From Phyto melanocephala (lineage: Eukaryota; Arthropoda; Insecta; Diptera; Rhinophoridae), in NCBI GenBank assembly GCA_941918925.1, contig OW799235.1, positions 103,867,947 to 103,931,946 of the forward strand: a stretch of DNA of 64,000 nt, written 5' to 3'. Numbering within the stretch: the stretch's first letter is position 1; each line of letters starts with the position of its first letter. Below are positions 23,512-34,691 of the stretch, piece by piece. The notes beneath the pieces were generated by a model. The model was not told where the DNA came from. It saw nothing but the letters and a program-made list of their open reading frames with translations, and made no database searches. The translations under genes were made by a program, and so were the position numbers.

Positions 23512-24553
23512 TTAGAATTGTGTTACGCCTTTGCCTTTGCTTTTTAAAATGGTCCTGACCCGCTTCGGCATAGTGCTGACTAGTTTTTGGCAGCCTTCTG
23601 GGGTTATCGAGTCCCAAATTTCCTGAATTTTGGACTTTAACCCGTCAACAGTCCGTTGGGGTTCATTTCGAAGTTTTCTTTTCATAATAGCCTACAAATT
23701 TTCTATTGGATTAAGGTCTGGACTTAAGGATGGCCAATCCAGGACCACGTTTACATTTTCTTCAAGCCACTTTTTCGTTTTTTTTAGCAGTATGGGAAGA
23801 AGCACCATCCTGTTGAAATATATACTCCCCACAGTCTGATAGTTTCGATACCGATGGTATCAGATTTTCCTGCAGGATTTTTATACATTTGTCTGCATTT
23901 ACGACACATTTTGAGGACGTTCATCCCCATACCTTAACGCTAGCTGAAAACTTGACTATACACTTTAAGCAATCTTTGTTGTATGTCTCGGTGCTTGTTC
24001 GTATTACCCGTTTTCTTGGATCACCAACACATTCATTAAGTTTGTATTCGTCGCTAAAGTTTTACCCAAGAGCGTCTCTCTTTAGCCCATAATAGGCGTT
24101 TTATAATTTGAAACGCGGTAAGCAATGGCTTTTCTTTAGCCTGAACAAATTATATAAATTATAAAGTTGATTTCGAAATACCGGGTTAATCTTTAACTTA
24201 CTTTATAAAAAATTAACCCAATGGTTTTATTTTTAGCCGAGTCCACTTACGTTTTACGGTTATCCAATTGCTTCAGTCCACTTTAAGGCTAGATCTAGAA
24301 AAGTGCTTCGATGATTTAGTTTAATGATATTTGCTAAAGCTCTTTTATCGCTATGACTTATTCTGGTAGTCCGGCCTCTGTTTAAAACATTATTGCTGAA
24401 AGTTCCACCTATTTCATATTTTCTAACAATACTTTGTGTTGTAGATCTTGGGATTTTAAGCTCGGTCGATATCTGCCCATATGTCATTCCCAATTTGAAT
24501 TTATCGACGATTAAAATTCGAATTTGCTCACAAACAGGTATACCACGTGCCAT
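23512..24553 (-). pseudogene. Minos-like Tc1-family transposase with conserved intron
   Basis: The start MARGIPVCEQIRILIVDKF at 24553 leads into the N-terminal paired-like DNA-binding domain, with NRGRTTRISHSDKRAL about 60 residues in. The catalytic blocks are [30 protein letters not shown] and [15 protein letters not shown], so all three DDE positions survive. The C-terminus reads PKRVRTILKSKGKGVTQF then TAA at 23512. A 61-base interruption at 24141-24201 has GTAAGT and CAG ends, and splits the frame before AKEKPLLTAFQIIKRLL. Minos, as I recall, has a 60-base intron at this spot. Spliced length would be about 327 codons against roughly 340. In-frame stops (after EAIG and elsewhere) and frameshifts make it dead. 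Confidence 0.92.
24141..24201 (-). other. 61-base intron in the Minos-like transposase
   Basis: On the minus strand it begins GTAAGT and ends TTTGTTCAG. Removing it joins the codons before it to AKEKPLL, restoring the family's spacing. Confidence 0.85.
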
Positions 24554-24709
24554 TTTTTAAAAATGATAAAAAATAAAATAAAGTGGAAAAGTTTTCTTTT
24601 TTTTGCTGCTTTACATTCCTATTCTCTTATTGTAACGGTACATACAAAATTTTGGTTTACATTTTGATTTTTTTATTTAGCTTGGGCGCAATTATATATT
24701 ATTATATTA

Positions 24710-25795
24710 TTATTATATATATGTATATCAAAATCAATGTGTGTTTGTTTGTGCTTTATAGACGGTTAAACGGCTGGACCGCTTTCCTTGAAGTTTTCAC
24801 AGAATTTTTCTGTATGTCAGGAAGGAACTATAGGCTATATTTTGGTTTGAAATTGTAAGTGGGCGGGTGCCACGCCTTATTAAAGAATAAGTATTAAATC
24901 ACGAAAGTTAATGCAGCTAGAGTCTTCAAATTAAGTACCGTAAGCTTTGACATCCACACAAACATTTGGGTTAAAAAATGGGCGGACTTTCAATAGTAGG
25001 CGTGGCCACATGAATTAAATACTAAATTTCGTATATTTGGAAAACGATATCGATTAGAGTACTAAAATTTTGCAAGAGCATTTATGACACCCAAATAAAC
25101 ATTTCTGGAAAAAATGGGTACATTAGAAATAGTGGGCGTGGCAGCTCTCATAGCAATTAAATACAAAAGTTCGTATATCTGGGAAGCGATAACAGTTAGA
25201 GTACGAAAATTTTGCACAAGAAGCTTTGACATCTATATGACTATTTTGATAAGGAATGGATGCTTTAGTAATAGTGGGCGTGGCACCTGTCATATGAATT
25301 AAATACAAAAATTCGTATATCTGGGAAGCGATAATAGTTAGAGTACCCAAATTTTGCAAGAGACACTTTGACGTCTATATGATTATTTGAATAAGAAATG
25401 GTTGATTTAGTAATAGTGGGCGTGGCACTTGTCATATTAATTAAATACAAAAGTTCGTATGTCTGGGAAGCGATAATAGTTAGAGTACCCAAATTTTGCA
25501 CGAGAAGCTTTGACATCTATATGACTATTTTGATAAGAAATGGATGCTTTATTAATAGTGGGCGTGGCACCTGTTATATGAATTAAATACAAAAATTCGT
25601 ATATCTGGGAAGCGATAATAGTTAGAGTACCAAAATTTTGCAAGAGACACTTTGACGTCTATATGATTATTTGAATAAGAAATGGTTGATTTAATAATAG
25701 TAGGCGTGGCACTTGCAAAATAAATATATTTTTGAACTATAAAATTTTTATTTCATTACGATGGGGGTGGCGAAGCACACTGGGTATTAGATAGA
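24710..25795 (+). mobile_element. Dispersed repeat carrying a 142-bp tandem array
   Basis: The head has GTGTTTGTTTGTGCTTTATA and ACGGCTGGACCGCTTTCCTT. The tail is GGTGGCGAAGCACACTGGGT followed by ATTAGATAG. These flank the tandem array and look like ends of one element. Class unknown; internal minisatellites flanked by unique ends are common in Helentron-type elements. Confidence 0.6.
24859..25740. repeat. Tandem array, 142-bp units in 284-bp higher-order pairs
   Basis: The box GT(G/A)GGCGTGG starts at 24996, 25132, 25274, 25416, 25558 and 25700, with a diverged box at 24859. The last five spacings are 142. Alternate units match better than neighbours: GAAGCTTTGACATCTATATG versus GACACTTTGACGTCTATATG, and ATGGATGCTTTA versus ATGGTTGATTTA. 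That makes a 284-bp higher-order repeat. Older units at the left are 136-137 bp and more diverged. Open frames on both strands here are by-products of the repetition. Confidence 0.92.
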
Positions 25796-27855
25796 AAATA
25801 ATAAAGGCCTTTTAGTTTACTTAATTTTTTTAACATTTTGATACAGAATTGAAGAATATTTCTAAATCAATTTAGAGGAAATAAATAAACTTTCGGAAAA
25901 GTATAAGCTTGTCGTTGTAATTAACATAATTAAATCTTTATTCTGCCGTTTAGTACTAAAGAGCGAAAGAATAACTGGTGTACGAATTCATAGTAGCTAG
26001 AGCTCCTATTAAGTAGCAGGATTTTGTAAATTTAACTCATTCTGATAATAATTTGAAATAAGAAATCAGAGATCATTTATAAGAAGACATCAGTTTTCTA
26101 ATAAAATGCTTCGTCGCTACTGTCAGAGACATTATTATTGTACTTATACCTTAAGTGTGTTAAACTCTAAAGAGCTTCTAACAAATTACGCAATAAGAAA
26201 TTGTATTGTGTGTGCAAATTTTTTTAAAAATAAGTGTTATATATCACACGATAAATCAAGTCATTAGTAAAATACTTATTCGAAAGACTGGCGATATGGA
26301 TAGGAAGAGCAAGACTTTTTCTAGTTTTTGTAGGGAATAAATATACTGTATCAAATTAAATTGGAAATATAAAACTTTTACAAGTTTTACACAAAAATAC
26401 ATTAACAGAGTTATACGAAGAGGTAACACATATTATATACACAGTTTCAAAAAAAATTTAGACTTTTCTAATATCTTTAAAATGGTACTTAATTTATTCG
26501 TAACAAGATTAAAATTCTGTACAAAAAATCATTTATTATTAAAAAAAGAACGTAATATTTTTTACAGAAAACAAAACGTCTGTAGTTGGCGAAAATGGGT
26601 AACTTAACACTTATTAACGTGAAACACGAAATACAGAACATGAATATTTTTGTAAAGTTGTAAGAAGAATTTATAAAAAGTTAATAACATTTCCTTCATT
26701 ACAAAAAGTTATGATTTTTTTAATCATTTTTATTAATAATTAATTTTATGTTTTTGTTTAATTAATATAAAAAAATATTTTATTTGTTTTGTCTTTACGA
26801 TGACTCTTATAATTTATTGTACATAAATTTGTGACTTTCATTTATTCTAAATTGTTTTGAATAATTTACGTGAATACCGTTATTATAATTTTGGTAATAC
26901 AATGAACTTATAAAATGATTTTTGTTCAACTAGGTTTACTCTAAAGCTACAAAAATATATAAAATTAGATATTGAAAAATAAAAACTTTTTAATCTTAAT
27001 TTATATCTGTTTTTTTTTTTTTTTTGTTTATACAAATGTACGTGACTCTTCTTTGCCTATGCTACTTAATAAACAATTTGCCTGCAGTAGGATTCACTTC
27101 TTTGGTTTGGCTTTTAAATCGTAAACTTTGTTCATTTGTGCATAAAAATATTTTAATCAAATTCTCAACTGTTTTCACACCATAATTGTACCAGTGTTTT
27201 TAAATGAAACTTTAATATGTTATTAAATATTTATATAAAAATTTTATTTTGAACTTATCAATTTCAATTTATTTTTGTCGACCTTATTGAGAAATATGTT
27301 TTTATACGCACAATTCATACGTTTGGTATTCGTCACACATCATCAATCTTTTGATTTATTTCTGTGTAAGTATACATGCTTTGAATAAAAATGGTTTTTA
27401 AAGCATAAGTTTAGGCTAAATAAAAGCAAACAACATTGCCAGAGGAAGGTTTTTTAAAACGTGTGAAAAAACACAAATACAGTCAAGATCTTATTTAAAC
27501 GTCTCGCTCATTAAGTAATCTAGAGTTTTAACTAAGAGCACACTTATAATTATGCATTTAAATTTTTTTAGTTTTTTAAATTTGAGATTAACTGTTTTTA
27601 TAAAAATTTGCATGTAAACTTACTACTTAAATAATTACGTAATTATTTTGATAATAATATAGGAACTTGCCAGCCCTCATATGTTAATAATGTGAAAATT
27701 TAATTTTGTGTATCAAGAAGATTAAACATCATTGCTAAAATAGTAATCAAGTGAAACAACTCTTAAAGCTTCTAGAAGGTGGCTCAAAATTATCATCAAA
27801 TTTTATTTTTGAATAACAAAATTTTTTTTACCAAATAAAACATTTCCAATTTCTG
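25796..27855. other. AT-rich non-coding DNA
   Basis: No coding, TIR or family signature. Long A/T runs, including poly-T near 27010. Confidence 0.6.
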
Positions 27856-28430
27856 TTAATTGGAAAATATGATATCAGCCAACTGGCTGCCTCCGGTGTT
27901 GATACACAGTTGTTCCCGTTTTACCGAATTTGCATAACTTTTATCAATCTTTGGCATTTCCGTCGAATATTCTCCTTAAGGGCTGTGATTGTCTGTAGCT
28001 TGTTGAATTAAACCTGCGACTTAAAGTAGCCCAAAGAAAGAAGTTTGTGATGATGAAGTCGGGTGCTTCGTCGCTTATGATTATTTTCGAGTCGAAAGCG
28101 TCCTCTTCGCTATCGAGATTGAGGATTGATCTATAGTAATTCACACGTGAATGATGGTCAGGAGGCATTATCTGTTGCACTGCTTGCACTTTGTATGGGA
28201 ACAAGTGTAGGTCTTTAATTAAAATTCGATGGTAACGCCCAATTGCATAGCACGACGTCTAGTTGATGTTTCTTTGTTCTTAGCAACATCAGCCACAGCT
28301 ACGATATTCTCGACAGAACAACCAGTCTGGTGCCGGCCACGCCCTGACAGATCTGTTGTGGTTCCAGTCTGTTCGAGTCAAGCAGTTAAGTGGCGTAATG
28401 TTTGTCCAGTTAGCGCGACAGATTAAAAAA
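27856..28430 (-). pseudogene. Mariner-type transposase with catalytic core deleted
   Basis: On the minus strand, SVENIVAVADVAKNKETSTRR and FPYKVQAVQQIMPPDHHSR lead to the first catalytic block IIISDEAPDF. The sequence then jumps directly to FFLWATL, which normally follows the third catalytic aspartate. The tail INTGGSQLADIIFSN and TAA at 27856 complete the C-terminus. About 120 residues, covering the second catalytic block, are missing, and there are frame changes. Both termini of the protein survive, so this is an internal deletion rather than a truncated end. Confidence 0.85.
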
Positions 28431-28723
28431 TCTACGACCACATTCACGCTAAGCTAACACCAGCGACCGATTATTAGTTAACAAAATCGACACAATTATT
28501 CTACGCTCTGGCGGATTGTTTGCCTGTTTGTAAGCTGCAGATGTCTAGTTCACAAATATGATTGACGCAAATCGCCATTCGCAAAGCTAAGGTTAAGATG
28601 ATTAATTTTTCGTCACTTTGTATTTGACCACTAATCGCATTGTTAACATACGCTTAATTTAAAAATTATTAAAATTGGAAGATGTAAAAAAGGCTGCACC
28701 CAACTTTAAAGTATTTATCTTTT
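28431..28723. other. Short non-coding spacer
   Basis: Nothing recognised. It may include the 5' flank of the deleted transposase. Confidence 0.5.
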
Positions 28724-29640
28724 TGTACCCTAATCTGTAGTGGCAAGGGTTTATAAAGCTTTGTTTATTTTTAAAAATACTTTATACACTTTTGGAGCCC
28801 CTCGTAAAAAAGATTTAAATAGATCGGTTACTAATCGGCAAAGTTATAGGCATAAATAATTTGGAAAATTTATTATTTTTTTTAAATGTATCAGGTTCCT
28901 AAAGCTCCTACTTTATTTGTTGGATACGTTAAAGAAACCAAATTACATGACATCGTCTTGAAATTTTTTCCTAAGAATAACTCACACAAAGAAAACAGTA
29001 TCGTTTGTGTCACCAATCGCATAGTTTAGTTATGATAGTAGAATTTTACGGTTATATCTACAGAATTTCGTTTCGAAATAAAATATGTAGTCAGCACTAA
29101 TAAATTATGATTCTTTTAATAGAAATATTATATTCACAAATGAAAAGTTCGATTGCAGGAACTTAACCATTCGATTAGCAATGAATGTGATTTTCTATTT
29201 TCTGCGTGTACAAATCGGCTTGAAACTAGCTGAGATATCAGCAAAATTTATAAACAAAAATTATTTATTTTTTTAATTTCAAGACTACCGACAGAATCAA
29301 ATGAACGGGCATGACTAGAAAAATATGATACACTATAAAGAACTTAAGAAATGACTGCCATCACTATAAATAATCGTACAATAAATTTATATCTAGGTAA
29401 AGCTAGTATTTAAAAATGTTTAAGGTGGTTGTTTTAATCAAAGTGTCAAATAAAAGGGCTTGACCAGTAGAATAAGGTAAGTTAGAAATAAGTTAAAATC
29501 CTAGATATCGTTCTAGGTAAAATAGCGGATATAGGGGCAATTACGGCTTTGTCCTTTTAAATTTCCACAATATCTGTATCAAATGATGCACATGATGGTG
29601 AAGCATATTATCACATTCAGCGGCCAAATATAACAAAATA
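28724..29640 (+). mobile_element. DINE-like element, diverged subfamily (forward)
   Basis: The left end TACCCTAATCTGTAGTGGCA and AGGGTTTATA form a weak hairpin like the family's 5' end. The right end GATGGTGAAGCATATTATC precedes a decayed stem. The interior (AACTAGCTGAGATATCAGC, then GATACACTATAAAGAACTTA) matches the copy at 56690-57548 rather than the 60-kb type, so at least two subfamilies are present. Confidence 0.6.
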
Positions 29641-30298
29641 ACATCCTTAAAGAAAAACTAACTATTAATTGCATTTAGCTATTTTGATGAATATAAAGAA
29701 AAACACACGACTGCACTATAAGAAATTTACCCCCTTTTTTGGCCATAAGTAAAAATTTGAATTTTTGCAAAGTTTATTTTATTTATGTTTTTTCTATAAA
29801 AAAATAATAAAAAATTTAACAAAGTAAACATAGTTTATTAAATTTTTTAAAAAAAATTAATTTCTGTTACTTGAACAGTTGTTTTGATTACGATTTCTAA
29901 ACCAGTTATCAGAATGCCTTTAAGTGCAGTGAATTTTGTGACATTTTTTAAAAAAAATTTTTCATAACAAAAACTTAAATTTTTGAAAAATTTAAAAATG
30001 AAAATTAATGCCGAAGTTATGTGCCTTTACATTCTATAGCAAAATGTTAGTAAACTCATTTATAAAATCGATTAAATTGGAAAAATTAGAGTGACCTTAT
30101 AATGAACAATGGAATTATGAATTAGAATTTTATATAGACTTACAAAAATATTAAAACACATGTTAGACATAATATCATAATAGTTCTCTAAAACAATCAA
30201 CTATCTTCTAAATTAAATATATTTCATCTGCGAATTTTTTGCGAGTTTATAAAAAAAATTTTTTTTCAGGTGACTACTGCGTGTCAAATTCGGAATTA
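29641..30298. other. AT-rich non-coding DNA
   Basis: Homopolymer-rich; nothing recognised. Confidence 0.6.
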
Positions 30299-31048
30299 TT
30301 TAGTACTGGAAAGGCCCGGCTCGCGTTGCTACGACCCTTAATAAATAAAAATGCATTCTGAATTTAAATTTAATATCAAGTGCAAAAAGCTAAAAATTAT
30401 AATTTTTTTTAATGGGCGTGGCACTGCTCTCATTTCTTATCAACAAATTGTATAGTCACGATTACTCAATATGTGTGCATAGTTTCACAAAAATCGGTCC
30501 AGAGCAAGGACCTCAAAACTATAGCTTTTTATATGGGCGTGGCTCTGCCCACTTTTATAATCACGAAAATATATAGCCATGACAGTTCAATGTGTGTGTG
30601 CAAAGTTTTAGGAAAATCGGTAAAGTTCAAGTAGCTGAAAATTATAACTTTTTTTTATGGGCGTGGCACTGCCCAATTTTCTAATCACGAAATTATATAA
30701 TCATGACAGCTTAATATGTGTGCAAAATTTCAGAAAAATCAGTCCAGTGCAAGTACCTCAAAATTAAAACTTTTTTATGGGCGTGGCCCACCCACTTTTC
30801 TTATCACGAAATTATAAAGTCATGACAGCTCAATATGTGTGCAAAGTTTCAGAAAAATCGGTCAAGTGAAAGTAGGTAAAAATGATAACTAATTTTTTAT
30901 GGTCGTGGCCCCGCCCACTTTTTTCCACCCGTAAACACTCCCTGGAATGTGTACAACAACTTGCCAAAGTTTGAGTACGATCGATTTTACAGTTTCGGAG
31001 TCTATAGCACAGACAGAGTTTCACTTTTAGATATATATTTTGATATGG
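30299..31048 (+). mobile_element. Dispersed repeat with five subrepeats (copy B)
   Basis: It has the same layout as copy A: a CCCGGCTCGCGTTGCTACG head, five GGGCGTGGC-headed units near 30416, 30537, 30660, 30780 and 30901, and ACAGTTTCGGAGTCTATAGC near the end. The CA run of copy A is reduced to CACAGACAGAG. Confidence 0.75.
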
Positions 31049-31053
31049 CTAGA

Positions 31054-31400
31054 GAAATACAACGAAATTGACAAAAGAGCCGATATTTACGCCCATACGT
31101 CATACATTTCTGAGAGTGATTGTGCCGATATGAATATAAGAGGGCGTAATAGTTCCAGAAATTTTAAAGTTTTTGAAAATCTTTTTTTTAAATAACTTGA
31201 CGGATGTTTTTAATCGAGATCCACCAATTTCCAACATTTCGTTGAACAAACGCATCAAGCCCAGTGAAATTAAAGATTCCACCAGAAGTGATCGAATAAC
31301 TGAGGTGAGAGGAGCAAAATTTTGTAGAACATTCTCAAACAGACGAAGAAAATCCCGAAAGCGAAGATGAAGAAATGGAGAGTGGTGGACGGAATGAATA
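31054..31400 (+). pseudogene. Unrecognised decayed coding segment
   Basis: Three open segments follow one another in different plus-strand frames. The first has EKYNEIDKRADIYAHTSYIS (about 45 codons). The second has FNRDPPISNISLNKRIKPSE. The third is acidic, EEQNFVEHSQTDEENPESED, and ends in TGA near 31398. Residue use is balanced rather than the Lys/Phe/Ile/Asn bias of random frames here, which suggests an old coding sequence with two frameshifts. GAG|GTGAGA at the second junction could alternatively be a splice donor. I do not recognise the protein. It lies directly downstream of copy B of the subrepeat element. Confidence 0.3.
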
Positions 31401-32274
31401 AGATCCTTTTTAAACATAACTTTGTTTGTTACTTAATTAAATTGGTAAAATTAATTTTTACTGTTATATTCGAAAGGTAAGTGTACACTCGAATTTTTTT
31501 TTAGAAAAAAGCAGTTGAGAAAACCAGGTTATCCATCAAAGATCTAAAAAAATATTGGATGAGGGAACCTAGAACCCGTAACCCCTTCTTAAAATTAATT
31601 ATTTGTTAATTTTTTAGTTAAATTTACATATGTTTTTTCTGAGTGTATGAAATACTTTTTCGGTCACTTCCTCTCTCTTAAGTGCTCACCAAAAGTCAAA
31701 TTCAAAAAATCGTTCAAATCGGCTGTTATTAATTTTGGCCAAAAAAAGGTAGAAAAAATCTCCTATAGTGGACTGGAAAGAAATTTTATAAGCATATGTA
31801 GAAGTGAAAGTATTGAAACTTGAAAGTCAAAACTTAAAGGTTTAATCCCCTTTTACAGAAAAATCGTAAACGTAGGGTTACTACATTTAGTCTGTTGAAT
31901 AATAAACATTTTGAATTTTTCACGTCCGTGGGAAAATATGATTATTGTTGCACGGTGTTATAAGAAATCTATATTTTAGCAGATACAAAGCAGGATTATA
32001 GAAAATAACATGGACAAAAAAGTTTCGAAATTCAAATCAAAAAACTTAGTTGAATTATACTTAAAACAGATATTGTTCAGCAATAGGAAAAAGTACGCTC
32101 ACTTTAATTTCTATATCCTTCAAATCTAGTTATGTTAAATACAAGGCTAATTACAAACTTTACTTTCATTGTATTAACTAAAGTTTATAATAATTGGCAC
32201 GTACCAACTTGGATACAAGTAGAAAATACTCACATAAAGCATACATATGTATAATAACTCCACTAATGAGTATA
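31401..32274. other. AT-rich non-coding DNA
   Basis: Nothing recognised. Confidence 0.5.
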
Positions 32275-32310
32275 TTTTTAACATAGCCGAATATATAACA
32301 CTTACTTGTT
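32275..32310 (+). repeat. DINE-like 3' end fragment
   Basis: ACATAGCCGAATATATAACA followed by CTTACTTGTT matches the family's terminal bases. The upstream body is not recognisable. Confidence 0.5.
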
Positions 32311-33728
32311 ACAAAGCTTAAAATAAACAACAAACAGTTAATCCTCACAGCATTTTCTTTTTAAGATATGCATGACCATTTCTCCACAGAATTTGTTATT
32401 ACCCTTGAACATTTCTTAGATTGAATTATCGTTTGAATACCAAATAAATACTAACTTATATCGGCCACTTGAAGTTCGTTAGAATGGTTGGTATGAATCT
32501 GTGTGGATACAAACAAGTAAGTACAATATTGAAAAACCATAATTATCCTGAAGATCTGATTACTCGATAATTACTATTGATAAAATTTTGTTTTGTTGAT
32601 TATGCTTCGTAAACATTCATGTTTCTTTTACAATATTATTTATATTATCTACGCTTCATTTTGTACGCGTAACATTTGCCAGAAAAAGTTTCCTCTTTTT
32701 ATTTTCATATAAACAATGCTTTTTATTTAATGTACATTCTTTAAACTTTTCGTTCTCTAATAGAGAATTAATATGTTCAGGGAGTTGTTTAGTAATGATA
32801 AAGTAGATACATAAACTCTAGTAAATTATCGCTTTGAATAGCTTAGAATTTTGAGTGCTATTGACTAACATTAAAATTTTGTGGGTTGATGTTTGCCACA
32901 ATTTAAGCCAAAACAAACGCAAAAGTTTTTGTGGTATATCGTTGACAGAAGCCTTTTAACCCATCACCAGTCCCAAACAAGCAATACAAAAATAAATTAA
33001 ATTATGTTTTTATGTACATATTGGTATTCCTACTTATTTACCCAAAAGAACAATTTCGCCTTAATTCTGTGTTATTTTGTTTTTTTCTAATTTTTTGTTT
33101 TTTGCTTTCTAAATTATCTTTCAATTGGTTGATTTCTCAAAAGTAATAAAAAAATATTTGTTTATGTGGCATTAAAATATTAAAAATACACGCCTTGAAA
33201 CAGATCTTTATGTTGTAAAAATATTTTACTGTTTTTTTATTTTTATTAAAAATTTTTAACACTGCACTTTAAGCAATAAACATAATTGCAAATGCGTTGC
33301 AAAAGCAAGATATTAGCGGAGTATTGGTTAAGAAGTTATTCGTTTAATAAAAATTACATTATTTAGATGGGATAATAGATGATAAGAGTCTTAAAGTTAA
33401 TAACTTCTGCTGATAAAAACGAGCAAACAACTTTAACCGGTATTATCAATAGGATTACGAATAACTTGTAAACTTATTACTTAAATATATACAACTGCTA
33501 CCGTAGGGTATCATATGATCAGGTTGAACTTACTTTCTTTTTCCTATAAGAAATTTGTTTTAACTATGATTATGTAGGCAAGATATTTTTGATATATGAA
33601 TTGTACTCTTCACTGTCAACTGTGCTTAATTGTGAAATAGAAAAGCCCATTAGATAATAATATACATATATAAATTTGTTTACATTATTTGGTGAAGGTG
33701 GTAATATATTCAAAATTTTGATTTCTAA
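32311..33728. other. AT-rich non-coding DNA
   Basis: Nothing recognised. Confidence 0.6.
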
Positions 33729-33743
33729 TCACCAAACTTACAG

Positions 33744-33848
33744 AACAATGCGCAAAATCGTCCACCTAAACAGGTAATACGGAACGCTATGGAAACTATT
33801 ATTGGGCCATTGCACCCTCGAGACTTGCCTAGTTATGTTAATGACTGA
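33744..33848 (+). CDS. Possible terminal coding exon, unrecognised
   Basis: After TTACAG (an acceptor-like sequence) comes an open 34-codon stretch, NNAQNRPPKQVIRNAMETII then GPLHPRDLPSYVND, ending in TGA at 33846-33848. Its residue use (several Pro, Arg and Gly) is unlike random AT-rich translation. The frame is closed six codons upstream of the putative acceptor junction. I do not recognise the peptide, and no polypyrimidine tract is obvious. It may be a transposon remnant. Confidence 0.2.
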   Translation, partial: NNAQNRPPKQVIRNAMETIIGPLHPRDLPSYVND

Positions 33849-34000
33849 ACATAAAACAATATATTAAAGCATTTCCACTAAACATTTTTATGCAAAATGA
33901 AAAGTCCAAATAAAGACACAACAATTAAGAGCACTATAATCAGCTGTGCCGAATGATTTATACCCACCGTCGATTTTGTGTTCTTTTATAGTACAAAAAA

Positions 34001-34468
34001 AAGGTACGCCAAATAACACTTTTTTTTTTTGAAAATGCTATAAAAAAAATTGTAGCTTCGGCTGTGTGGCAATATCCCTCTCCTCAATTTTTGTGAGCAA
34101 AAATTCGTTCAACATGGCCCGATAACGATCGCCATTGACTGTAACGGCCACTGCTTGCTCATTTTCAAAAACTTGCTCAATTATGCCTCTGGACCCAAAA
34201 CCGCACCAAACAGTGACTCGTTTTGGGTGTATCGGCTTTTCAATGTATGCGTGCTGGTTTTCTGTGCCCCAAATGTAACAATTTTGCTTGATTACATATC
34301 CGCCAAGATCGAAATGAGCTTCATCTGAAAATATGATTTTTTTTTTTTTTGCAAAATCGGCCAAAGTAATGTCGGAATATTTCCTAGCGTTGTTCAAGTC
34401 TATACACAACCATATTCGTTCAGCGGAAGGACAAAACTAATTATCTGTCAAATCAGACATGAGCTATG
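34001..34468 (-). mobile_element. Mariner-type deletion derivative, copy 2 (5' truncated)
   Basis: The plus-strand start AAGGTACGCC is a degenerate form of the AGGGTCCGC terminus. The inside matches copies 1 and 3 up to the GACATGAGCTATG word, then diverges, so the 5' terminus of about 65 bases is lost. Confidence 0.8.
34038..34409 (-). pseudogene. Internally deleted transposase fragment (copy 2)
   Basis: It reads MCIDLNNARKYSDITLADF, then IIFSDEAHFDLGGYVIKQN, then WCGFGSRGIIEQVFENEQA and NGDRYRAMLNEFLL, ending shortly before the second catalytic block. The first catalytic aspartate (SDEAHF) is intact, but the N-terminal DNA-binding domain is absent. A local AAA/K expansion precedes IIFSDE. 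It has the longest open frame of the three copies (123 codons) but cannot make an active enzyme. Confidence 0.85.
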
Positions 34469-34691
34469 AGCTCAACTCAGATATATTTTCCTTTATTCTT
34501 CCACAACGTTGATTCATAAATTTGAGAAAAATCATTATATAGGAAGTGGTCTTTAAAGTAGGCATGTCACCTTTACTTTTCGTTATTGCAAGTCTTTTGA
34601 TCAAATAGCAATTTTTCATAATCATTTATCTATTTTTGTTAGTTTTATTACACATATTGTTTTTTTTTTAGGAAATATATTTTCGAAATTT

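Noticed and set aside
25114..25643. Overlapping similar open frames on both strands (62-83 codons)
   Set aside because: They repeat with the 142/284-bp tandem period and occur on both strands, so they are by-products of repetition, not genes.
24996..25740. CRISPR-like regularly spaced repeats
   Set aside because: The whole unit is repeated, with no unique spacers. It is a eukaryotic minisatellite and no cas genes are present.
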